Part shown: in pieces, positions 1-5,301 of the stretch
Layout of the letters: every line of letters begins with the position of its first letter
Numbering within the stretch: the first letter of the stretch is position 1
Source: Spirochaetales bacterium
GTDB lineage: Bacteria; Spirochaetota; Spirochaetia; ARS1246
Direction: 5' to 3'
Length of the DNA stretch: 5,355 nucleotides
NCBI GenBank assembly: GCA_018644745.1
Contig: JABGPX010000246.1
Coordinates: 1 to 5,355, forward strand
Notes under the pieces: generated by a model
What the model was told of the DNA's origin: nothing
What the model saw: the letters and a program-made list of their open reading frames with translations, nothing else
The model's database searches: none
Program-made: the position numbers and the translations under genes

Positions 1-387
1 CCGTAGAATGTTGTCCCCGGTAAACCCAAGCCAGATACCCTCGAAAGGATTTGGCTCGAGATATTTGAGAACTTCGATGATCTCCTCGGCTAGAAGCGTC
101 GCAACTCCCGAGTCCAGGGTTTCACCAAGGTAGGGAAGCCAGATTTCATTTGTCGGAACTACCCCGAGCAGGTTTTTTGCTTCCTGGAGGGATTCTTCCA
201 GATCGCCGAGTTTCTCAACCTTTTGACCGAGGAAGAGCAACATGATCGGCAAATAGTAAGCGGTGTTCGGATAGGCAATAGGCGCATCCTTTCCGTGCTT
301 TTCTATTGCTTTCGCGAGGTTTTCCTCCGCGGTAGCCACCAATTTATGTGCTCCCCGAATTGCTGCAGTAGCTATAATTTTAGACAT
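1..387 (-). CDS. acsB: Acetyl-CoA synthase (CODH/ACS complex), N-terminal part, cut by window edge
   Basis: The first 129 codons are visible; the gene continues beyond base 1. The N-terminus, MSKIIATAAIRGAHK, and the following motifs PNTAYYLP, LPYLGETLDSG, LLAEEIIE and EGIWLGFTGD match the N-terminal domain of bacterial acetyl-CoA synthase as I know it. In characterised enzymes this domain contacts CODH and carries part of the CO tunnel; archaeal CdhC lacks it. The enzyme joins CO from CODH, a methyl group from the corrinoid protein and CoA into acetyl-CoA in the cytosol. The A-cluster cysteines lie in the C-terminal domain outside the window, so catalytic competence cannot be judged. The ATG at 387 is supported by AAAGGAG at 403-397, nine bases upstream. 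It is third after cooS and the ferredoxin gene on the same strand, so co-transcription is likely. Nothing looks broken in the visible part. Confidence 0.93.
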   Translation of the reverse strand, partial: MSKIIATAAIRGAHKLVATAEENLAKAIEKHGKDAPIAYPNTAYYLPIMLLFLGQKVEKLGDLEESLQEAKNLLGVVPTNEIWLPYLGETLDSGVATLLAEEIIEVLKYLEPNPFEGIWLGFTGDNILR

Positions 388-396
388 ATTCCCTCA

Positions 397-403
397 CTCC
401 TTT
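397..403 (-). promoter_or_regulatory. Ribosome binding site of acsB
   Basis: On the minus strand AAAGGAG lies nine bases before the ATG at 387. This is a strong Shine-Dalgarno match and fixes the acsB start. acsB thus has its own ribosome binding site and need not depend on translation of the ferredoxin gene. Confidence 0.75.
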
Positions 404-421
404 GCAAAAAGTATTATTTAC

Positions 422-435
422 GGTGTTTCCACACC
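422..435 (-). other. Small GGAA-loop hairpin between ferredoxin gene and acsB
   Basis: On the minus strand, GGTGT and ACACC form a perfect 5-bp stem closed by a GGAA tetraloop, which fits the stable GNRA class. It sits in the 73-nt spacer after the ferredoxin stop. A TTTTT run follows, but only after about ten further bases, so this is not a normal intrinsic terminator. It may act in mRNA processing or protection, or partly attenuate entry into acsB. The structure is seen in the sequence; the role is inferred. Confidence 0.4.
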
Positions 436-460
436 TTCTCACGCTAGTGTCCTGTTTTAT

Positions 461-931
461 TTACCGGGCTTCGGATAGCACCTTCGCGTCGCTTAACCTC
501 AAGGCTCCGGTGGGGCACGCCTCGATACAGGCGGGTTCTTTGCCGGCCGCTTGCCTATCGCCACACAGGTCACATTTCATCGCGATATTTTCTCCCGGCT
601 TCATAAACATCATGTTGAAAGGACAGGCTTCGACGCACCGCCCGTTTCCGTTGCACTTGTCATCGTCAAGAAGCACAGGATCGTTAATTGAGAGTCTGCT
701 AATCGCACTTTCGGGACACGCCTCCAGGCATGCCGGTTTTTCACACTGCCGGCAGGTTAACGGCCTTGGTTTACCTTTTTTATCTACTATCCGGATCCGG
801 TAACCCGGTGTCTCGCCGTGCAATGCCATCTGTTCGATACCTTCGTACTTGGAATGCTCGATCGCACACGCCAGCTCACATGAGTGGCAGCCGACACAAA
901 GCTCGTTTACCGCCTTTATATACCTTCTCAT
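461..931 (-). CDS. Four-cluster polyferredoxin (CooF/HycB-like), CODH electron carrier
   Basis: This 156-aa soluble protein has the layout of 4Fe-4S dicluster electron-transfer subunits such as CooF, HycB and DmsB. Cysteine groups are C12-C15-C18-C22 with C135-C139, C60-C63-C68-C72, C93-C99-C103, and C120-C123. CPE, CPF and CPT follow the typical fourth cysteines. There are 15 cysteines, not the usual 16: the second position of CxxCxxC in the third group is Asn96 (codon at 646-644), so that cluster may be [3Fe-4S] or have another ligand. There is no signal peptide or membrane segment, so it is probably cytosolic. The ATG lies one base after the cooS stop, and its GGAGG is inside the last cooS codons, so the two are probably translationally coupled. 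Most likely it passes electrons between CODH and ferredoxin, hydrogenase or another partner. The electron partner is inferred; cooF is the nearest named relative, but I do not assign the symbol. Confidence 0.88.
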   Translation of the reverse strand: MRRYIKAVNELCVGCHSCELACAIEHSKYEGIEQMALHGETPGYRIRIVDKKGKPRPLTCRQCEKPACLEACPESAISRLSINDPVLLDDDKCNGNGRCVEACPFNMMFMKPGENIAMKCDLCGDRQAAGKEPACIEACPTGALRLSDAKVLSEAR

Positions 932-932
932 G

Positions 933-2861
933 TCAGCCCTCCTCGGGCGGGAAGGGCTGTGGGTACATCGCCGGTTTGAGTTTGAGAGCTCTTCGCTTGC
1001 TGTCGATATGGCGCAGCATTTTATGAGCTGCTTCCACGTGATCGAGCTCGAATACCCACTTTCCGCCTGTCTCTTCTTCGATTTCCTCGGTAAGATATTT
1101 GTGAAGATTAGGACTTCCCATTACCGGGAGAGGATGGCCTATAACCGTATAGACACCGGATGCCACGAAATAAAAGCCGATGCAAACCGCTTTTTCCGAC
1201 ATCCATTCCGGTGCTGCTCCTGCAGCGGGGAGATCGCTGATGTCGTCTCCCAATCCGCCCTCGGCCACGATATTCGAAAGAACTTTGAGAATACGGCTGT
1301 TATCGAGGCATCCGCCCATGTGGAGTACCGGCGGAATGCCGACGGCCGAGCAAACTTCCTGTAGCCCCTTGCCCGCGAATTCCATTGCAGCCTCCGGCTG
1401 CATCATGCCGTGCTTCGCACAGGTTATCGAGCTGCAACCGGTGGCAACCACCAGCACATCGTTAGCGAGTAGTTCTTTAACTACGGTAAGGTGGCCTTCT
1501 TCATATTCGGTATTCGGATTTGAACAGCCGATTACTCCAGCCGCGCCGCGAATTCTTCCAGATATGATGGCGTCGTTCAGGGGTCTATATGTCGATCTGT
1601 AGGTGCCGCCAAGGAAATTAAACACCGACTCGGTGGAAAATCCCGCTACCGCGCCTTCGGAAACTTCAGGTATATAAGTCTTCGCAGATTCCCGATTAGC
1701 AAAGTTGGCTATAGCCGCTTCCAGAATTGTCATTGCGCTGGCAACCGCATTTTCTTCATCAAACTCAATATGTTCGAAACCCGGCATTTTCGCTTTCGGA
1801 GAGGTTGTAACGAGTTTTGTATGATAGGATTTGACGGTGGTCTCCAGACCCGGCCATATACATTGCACGTCAACTACCATCATATCGACAACGCCGGTCA
1901 TAATAGCCAGTTCCTGCTGCATGTAGCTGCCCGCAATCGGTATTCCATGACGCATCATGATCTCATTGGCGGTGCAGCAGATACCGGAAAGATTGAGTCC
2001 TTTCGCACCCACCGCTTCAGCCTTTTTCGTTACATCATCATTCTTTGAAATAATCGCGATAATATCCGACAGGGTAGGCTCGTGGCCGTGCACCACCACG
2101 TTTACATAGTCATCTTTCAAAACGCCCAAATTGGTCTTTGTGCGGAGCGGCTTGGGTGTGTTGAAAATCACATCAGAGAGTTCTGTGCCGATCATTGAAC
2201 CACCCCAGCCATCGGCGAGGGAGGTTCTGAGGCCCTGCTTGATGAGATTTTTATAATCCGCATCGACACCGATATGTGTTCGGTGCATTGATTCAACTAC
2301 TTCCCTGTCAATCGCCCTGGGCATTATTCCATAGTCTTTCCACTTCTTTACGCGGGCAGGAGGAGCTGTTTCTGCCATTTCAGCCGTGCCTGTCGGTCTA
2401 CCGAATTCCTGAAGGGTTGCGTGAGCCACTTCACCAACGAGAGAATCCGTGTCCTTGCCCTTCGTATCGATACCGTACACTTCAGCGACCGCGCGAAGCT
2501 TGTTCGGATCCTTGATACTGTAAGCGCTTTTTGGGTCCTCAGAAATGAGGAGCAGCGTATGAGCAATTGAGCGTCCATGATCGGAGTGGGATGCGGCACC
2601 TGCCGCGATCATTCTCACCAGGTGACGCGCCGCTATGGTGTCGCCGGTCGCGCCGCATACTCCGGTTCTCGGACCGTCGCCGAAAGGATCGATACGGCAA
2701 GGGCCCATACTGCAGTGTCTGCAGCAAAGGCCAAGAGTGCCGAAGCCGCATTGGGGCTGCATCTCCTGATATCTATCCCAGACAGTTTTAATTTGGTCGG
2801 TTGCCGCCCGTTGGACCATCTCTTGGGTAGCTTGATCAGCGTAGGAAAAATCATTCGCCAT
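933..2861 (-). CDS. cooS: Anaerobic Ni-Fe-S carbon monoxide dehydrogenase, catalytic subunit (CooS/AcsA)
   Basis: At 642 aa this is full length for the family. It interconverts CO and CO2; beside acsB it would feed CO to acetyl-CoA synthase. Ligands can be placed by comparison with CODH-II of Carboxydothermus hydrogenoformans: D-cluster C38 and C46; B-cluster C47, C50, C55 and C69; C-cluster H260 (in VHGHEP), C295/C296 (GICCTANE), C334 (DVQC), C446 (GCSNPN), C476 (ATGCSS) and C518 (MGGCLDNSR). The catalytic His and Lys correspond to H92 and K557 (SEKAVC). All expected ligands are present, so the enzyme looks active. The C-terminal SKRRALKL resembles ACS-linked AcsA proteins. The ATG at 2861 is preceded by GGAGG, which lies inside a small dyad. 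cooC lies 334 nt upstream and the ferredoxin gene starts one base after the stop. The symbol acsA would be equally valid for an ACS-linked enzyme. Confidence 0.97.
   Translation of the reverse strand: MANDFSYADQATQEMVQRAATDQIKTVWDRYQEMQPQCGFGTLGLCCRHCSMGPCRIDPFGDGPRTGVCGATGDTIAARHLVRMIAAGAASHSDHGRSIAHTLLLISEDPKSAYSIKDPNKLRAVAEVYGIDTKGKDTDSLVGEVAHATLQEFGRPTGTAEMAETAPPARVKKWKDYGIMPRAIDREVVESMHRTHIGVDADYKNLIKQGLRTSLADGWGGSMIGTELSDVIFNTPKPLRTKTNLGVLKDDYVNVVVHGHEPTLSDIIAIISKNDDVTKKAEAVGAKGLNLSGICCTANEIMMRHGIPIAGSYMQQELAIMTGVVDMMVVDVQCIWPGLETTVKSYHTKLVTTSPKAKMPGFEHIEFDEENAVASAMTILEAAIANFANRESAKTYIPEVSEGAVAGFSTESVFNFLGGTYRSTYRPLNDAIISGRIRGAAGVIGCSNPNTEYEEGHLTVVKELLANDVLVVATGCSSITCAKHGMMQPEAAMEFAGKGLQEVCSAVGIPPVLHMGGCLDNSRILKVLSNIVAEGGLGDDISDLPAAGAAPEWMSEKAVCIGFYFVASGVYTVIGHPLPVMGSPNLHKYLTEEIEEETGGKWVFELDHVEAAHKMLRHIDSKRRALKLKPAMYPQPFPPEEG
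938..942 (-). promoter_or_regulatory. Ribosome binding site of the ferredoxin gene, inside the end of cooS
   Basis: GGAGG on the minus strand lies six bases before the ferredoxin ATG (931-929) and overlaps the final codons of cooS (the EEG tail). Stop TGA (935-933), one C, then ATG: ribosomes ending cooS can restart at once. This suggests matched production of enzyme and electron carrier. Confidence 0.75.
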
Positions 2862-2874
2862 GTGGAACCTCCAC
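2862..2874 (-). promoter_or_regulatory. cooS: Perfect dyad covering the cooS ribosome binding site
   Basis: Read on the minus strand, GTGGA-GGT-TCCAC is a perfect 5-bp inverted repeat with a three-base centre that ends directly at the cooS ATG. The Shine-Dalgarno GGAGG uses three bases of the left arm and two of the loop. If it folds in the mRNA, the ribosome site is partly hidden; in DNA it could also be read as a short operator. The RBS role is well supported. Control through the hairpin is inferred, and a 5-bp stem may be weak. Confidence 0.5.
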
Positions 2875-2914
2875 GGTTTTTTTAGGGAAACTCACAGTAA
2901 GGGAAAAGGAAGAA

Positions 2915-2932
2915 TTTATAGATAGAACTATC
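2915..2932 (-). promoter_or_regulatory. cooS: Possible cooS promoter -10 with adjoining operator-like dyad
   Basis: On the minus strand TATAAA (2920-2915) fits a sigma-70-type -10 box and would give a leader of about 45-50 nt before the cooS ATG. Directly upstream lies the 12-bp perfect palindrome GATAGTTCTATC (2932-2921), where a regulator could touch RNA polymerase. I see no convincing -35 box at 16-18 bp, so the promoter, if real, may depend on an activator. The motifs are seen in the sequence; the function is inferred. Confidence 0.3.
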
Positions 2933-2965
2933 GTCTGCAGGATGGGTGCATAAAGCTTATGATGA

Positions 2966-2992
2966 CGGAAACTCAGTCGACGTGAGCTTCCG
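2966..2992 (-). other. Ten-pair hairpin in the cooS leader
   Basis: On the minus strand CGGAAGCTCA pairs with TGAGTTTCCG across the 7-nt loop CGTCGAC. One of the ten pairs is G-U, so the stem is unbroken in minus-strand RNA but has an A-C mismatch in plus-strand RNA. That asymmetry favours a function in cooS-sense transcript. No T-run follows, so it is not an intrinsic terminator. If transcription starts only near 2908, this element would lie in DNA upstream of the start and the RNA reading would fail. Confidence 0.4.
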
Positions 2993-3065
2993 CGGATTCT
3001 ATCCGTATCCGTCTCCCTGCCTTGTGGTTAAAGAGCAGGTACTTGACTCCGGCACTCACAGTTGT

Positions 3066-3138
3066 CTCCGCAGTTGTGTTGAATGAGCTCGAAATGCTTT
3101 TGTCAAATACTGTTTCATTGTAGAACACAACTGAGGAG
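3066..3138. repeat. 73-bp interrupted inverted repeat between cooC and cooS
   Basis: Outer arms CTCC (3066-3069) and GGAG (3135-3138) and main arms CAGTTGTGTT (3071-3080) and AACACAACTG (3124-3133) are separated by one mismatch. After a small internal loop, AATGA (3082-3086) pairs with TCATT (3115-3119). The total is 19 pairs. CAGTTGT also recurs directly at 3059-3065, 12 bp from the left arm. The apical segment contains TTGACA on the minus strand (3106-3101), but no good -10 follows. No flanking target-site duplication is visible. It could be an RNA structure, an operator pair that loops DNA, or a small palindromic repeat with copies elsewhere. Confidence 0.5.
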
Positions 3139-3195
3139 GGTGCAAGTAGAAAACCGATAAATATTGGAAATTCTATATAAGGGAAATAGGATTCA

Positions 3196-3966
3196 CTAGT
3201 GATTGAGTGCTGACAGGATGTTTGTGAACTTTTCCTTGATTTCGTCCTCGATGCCTTCGAGCACCGACACTCCCGGGCGATCGACTTTTCTCAATGAGCG
3301 GGCAAAGGGGATGAACTCCATAATATTCTGGTCAGGCAGAGATTCCTTTACAAACGCCTCGTCTTCCGGGCCGTCAATTTTGTTCGCCACAAAACGGATG
3401 TCCTTGACCTTGATCTGGTTCGCCATTTCAATTATCCGCTTCGCGCCTTCCACGGACCTATGTCCCGGTTCTACGACTACTATCATGGTATCTACGCCGC
3501 TAGTCGTCGCACGTCCAAGGTGCTCGAGGCCTGCTTCCATGTCCATTACCAGCACATCGTCCTTGTTGAGGATGAGGTCGGCAACCAAGGCTCTGATCAG
3601 CACGTTTTCCGGGCACGCACAACCGCCCCCGCCCCGCTTCACGGCGCCGAGTACCAGGAGGGATACACCGTTGTGAACAGACGCGTAGGTCCCCGCGATG
3701 TCCGCCACGTCCGGATTGAGCGTGAAGATCTGACCGTATTGATCTACTTTCGCCCCGGTTCGCTCTTCGATGAGTTCAACTTGCTTTGAAATTGGAACTA
3801 TAGCGTTCTGATCCTCAAGAGCAAAACCAAGGGCCGCGGCAAGGTTCGCGTCCGGGTCGGCGTCGACCGCCAGTACTCTTTTGCCTTGTTCGGCGAGAAG
3901 CAGAGAAAGCGCTGCAGAAATGGTGGATTTCCCTACGCCGCCCTTGCCCGATATTGCTATCTTCAC
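3196..3966 (-). CDS. cooC: CODH nickel-insertion ATPase CooC
   Basis: This 256-aa MinD/SIMIBI-class P-loop ATPase matches CooC in length and motifs: deviant Walker A GKGGVGKST (residues 7-15), VDADPDANL (34-42), a Walker B-like strand ending in VMDMEAGLEHLGR (140-152) and VEPGHRSVEGAKR (165-177). The CxC pair C116-A-C118, in GGGGCACPEN, corresponds to the metal-binding motif at the dimer interface of characterised CooC1. CooC uses ATP-driven dimerisation to help insert nickel into the C-cluster of CODH, in the cytosol. The start is GTG at 3966, supported by GAGGT about six bases upstream; the overlapping ATG at 3968 runs straight into TGA and cannot be the start. It heads the CODH/ACS cluster, upstream of its client cooS, and is divergent from the coiled-coil gene. 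No defects are seen. Confidence 0.95.
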   Translation of the reverse strand: MKIAISGKGGVGKSTISAALSLLLAEQGKRVLAVDADPDANLAAALGFALEDQNAIVPISKQVELIEERTGAKVDQYGQIFTLNPDVADIAGTYASVHNGVSLLVLGAVKRGGGGCACPENVLIRALVADLILNKDDVLVMDMEAGLEHLGRATTSGVDTMIVVVEPGHRSVEGAKRIIEMANQIKVKDIRFVANKIDGPEDEAFVKESLPDQNIMEFIPFARSLRKVDRPGVSVLEGIEDEIKEKFTNILSALNH

Positions 3967-4043
3967 ATTGTTACCTCGATTGTTATGTATATAGAAGAAA
4001 ATATACTTAGCAATTCAAGGAGATGCTATCCAAATATTCATGT

Positions 4044-4076
4044 ATTCGGCAAAAACCGTTTTTGTATACGCCGAAT
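4044..4076. promoter_or_regulatory. Compound dyad, candidate operator for the divergent genes
   Basis: Outer arms ATTCGGC (4044-4050) and GCCGAAT (4070-4076) are perfect complements. Inside, CAAAAA (4050-4055) and TTTTTG (4059-4064) form a second dyad around CCG, followed by the palindrome GTATAC (4064-4069). A further 8-bp pair, AGCAATTC (4009-4016) and GAATTGCT (4073-4080), overlaps the right arm, so the two pairings exclude each other in RNA. No T-run follows on either strand, so a terminator is unlikely. Confidence 0.45.
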
Positions 4077-4079
4077 TGC

Positions 4080-4107
4080 TTGCTATTCGAAAAACAGGAT
4101 GTATATT
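4080..4107 (+). promoter_or_regulatory. Candidate promoter of the coiled-coil gene
   Basis: TTGCTA (4080-4085) and TATATT (4102-4107), 16 bp apart, resemble sigma-70 -35 and -10 boxes with four and five of six consensus matches. Transcription would start about 20 bases before the ATG at 4135. The -35 box abuts the compound dyad, so a bound regulator could block or recruit polymerase. The area is AT-rich, so chance matches are easy. Confidence 0.35.
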
Positions 4108-4134
4108 ATATTGTAAATAGAGGATGACAACGGT

Positions 4135-5301
4135 ATGTCAGAATATCTGCAGCTCCACGAAGAACTCAAATCAGCTATATCACAGACTAATGAAACAAGG
4201 GAGAACCAGCTTACCTCCCTTGGTGATATCCTAACATCTGTAAAAAAATTGTCGATCCTCGACCCTGCGTTTGTTGAGGCGATTACTAACGCGAAAAACC
4301 TCCGCAAAACTCTGCGTGAAAAAGAATCAACAGTAACTCGCTGGTACGCGATAGAGAAAGAGCTGTCTGAGGCTAAGTCAGCATTTAAGGAACTCGACGA
4401 GAGCAGGGGAGGGCTGCGTACAGAGCTGGAAGGGTATTTCGAGGATATCGGTACCGCTGCTTTTAAGCTTTTTAGAAAATCACCCTCTATATTTGCGAAT
4501 TCCGCAGGAATACTCGACGATATGCAGGAATTTGAGATGAGGAGAAAGGAAAAGGAGAAAGAGCTGCATCAGCTTGAATCCGGACCCGACTCCAATTCCT
4601 TCCTGGGCAAGACCTTCAGAAAAGGCAAAGGCATGGTACTGAGAGGCAGTTTAAAGAGCCGTGAACTGCAGCGCGGCAAGAGGATGCGAATTATCGGACA
4701 GCATCTCTGCGAACTCGATACAATGCCGGACATACCTGAAGGTTCCGATCTGGCAGTATTGCTTGGACCGCTCTCGGCCAGCATAAATTCTTACAGGAAA
4801 GAGCATGGTGAGCTAGAAAGAATAACCGAGAGGAGATCGGCGCTGGAGCAGGAGCGGGTTGCTATCGAAAAAGGCGCCAGAATGAGAAATCCGGTTCGGA
4901 ATCTGGAACATCAGGCGTCCCAGATCCAGCATAATCTCCAAAGTCAGTACAATGTAATTGGCCATCTCTTTGAAGAGTTCAGTACCGATGAGGATCGCAC
5001 CTCTGGCAAGGTCGCCAAGATACTTTCTCAAATTGATAATAACGAAAAAGAGATCAAGAAGCTCGAAAAGCTTCTCGGCCGGGTAGAGGCGGCCGTTGAG
5101 GTTGATGAACTGGAAAAGAAGAAGCTTGTTATCGGCGCAGAGCAGGAGAAACTCCGCCGCCGAATTGGTGAACTTGATTCCGAACAGGATAAACTTGCAA
5201 CCGAGATCGTGAAAACAACAAAACTTCGCGGCAATGTCGCGAGTCTGAAACTTCCGGGCTCCCCAACGGCAGCCGACTCCCCCACCGATGCAGCGGAATA
5301 G
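4135..5301 (+). CDS. Unrecognised 388-aa coiled-coil protein
   Basis: I do not recognise the family. The protein is rich in Glu, Lys, Arg and Leu, with helix and heptad-like stretches at about residues 46-105, 128-148 and 215-372. A central block is less coiled and basic (about 155-190, FLGKTFRKGKG onward). The tail, PGSPTAADSPTDAAE, looks disordered. There is one cysteine (C192), no signal peptide and no membrane segment, so it is probably cytosolic and self-associating or a scaffold. Two segments look alike: LEGYFEDIGTAAFKLF (98-113) and LQSQYNVIGHLFEEF (268-282), each after a helical stretch, which hints at an internal duplication. The ATG at 4135 follows AGAGG (4119-4123) at 11 bases, slightly long. 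The frame is open for its whole length and ends at TAG. It diverges from cooC, so a link to CODH is possible but unproven. Coiled-coil composition makes chance similarity to SMC-like or myosin-like proteins likely. Confidence 0.8.
   Translation: MSEYLQLHEELKSAISQTNETRENQLTSLGDILTSVKKLSILDPAFVEAITNAKNLRKTLREKESTVTRWYAIEKELSEAKSAFKELDESRGGLRTELEGYFEDIGTAAFKLFRKSPSIFANSAGILDDMQEFEMRRKEKEKELHQLESGPDSNSFLGKTFRKGKGMVLRGSLKSRELQRGKRMRIIGQHLCELDTMPDIPEGSDLAVLLGPLSASINSYRKEHGELERITERRSALEQERVAIEKGARMRNPVRNLEHQASQIQHNLQSQYNVIGHLFEEFSTDEDRTSGKVAKILSQIDNNEKEIKKLEKLLGRVEAAVEVDELEKKKLVIGAEQEKLRRRIGELDSEQDKLATEIVKTTKLRGNVASLKLPGSPTAADSPTDAAE

Larger units (their letters stand above)
2862..3195 (-). other. 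Gene-free spacer and probable structured leader between cooC and cooS
   Basis: No complete gene is supported in these 334 bases. Several dyads lie here: 3066-3138 (long, interrupted), 3016-3039 (CCTGC/GCAGG, 14-nt loop), 2993-3005 (CGGAT/ATCCG, 3-nt loop), 2966-2992 (10 bp), 2921-2932 and 2862-2874. I see no hairpin followed at once by a T-run, so no clear terminator separates cooC from cooS. I recognise no known riboswitch. One minus-strand frame is stop-free from within the cooC end down to a TGA at 2975-2973, but has no credible start. The spacer may hold a separate cooS promoter, RNA control elements or the remains of a lost gene. Confidence 0.5.
3967..4134. promoter_or_regulatory. Divergent promoter region between cooC and the coiled-coil gene
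   Basis: This AT-rich 168-bp spacer must carry promoters for both directions. For cooC, possible minus-strand -10 boxes are TATAAT (4110-4105) and TATATA near 3992-3987; the latter has TTGAAT about 19 bp upstream. Neither has an ideal -35 and spacing, so I do not choose. The middle is occupied by nested dyads (4009-4080). TATTCGGCAAAAAC (4043-4056) is nearly repeated as TATTCGAAAAAC (4084-4095). This arrangement suggests a regulator acting on both genes, which is inference. Confidence 0.5.

Noticed and set aside
402..803. 133-codon plus-strand open frame opposite the ferredoxin gene, and other long antisense frames opposite cooS and cooC
   Set aside because: They lie opposite strongly supported genes with conserved cysteine or P-loop motifs and show no family features; they are shadows.
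2918..3085. Plus-strand open stretch of about 50 codons in the cooC-cooS spacer
   Set aside because: No usable start codon or ribosome site, and antisense to another equally open frame; no evidence for coding.
3081..3106. Minus-strand TTGACA as a -35 box for a cooS promoter
   Set aside because: The hexamer is perfect, but sequence 16-18 bp downstream (TTCAAC and neighbours) is a poor -10, so I did not call a promoter.
3059..3120. 20-codon minus-strand frame (MKQYLTKAFRAHS onward) inside the long inverted repeat
   Set aside because: No Shine-Dalgarno before its ATG, very short, and contained in palindromic sequence; probably chance.
3195..3196. Intrinsic terminator after cooC
   Set aside because: No GC-rich hairpin followed by a T-run was found just after the stop at 3196; the long dyad at 3066-3138 also lacks a T-run.
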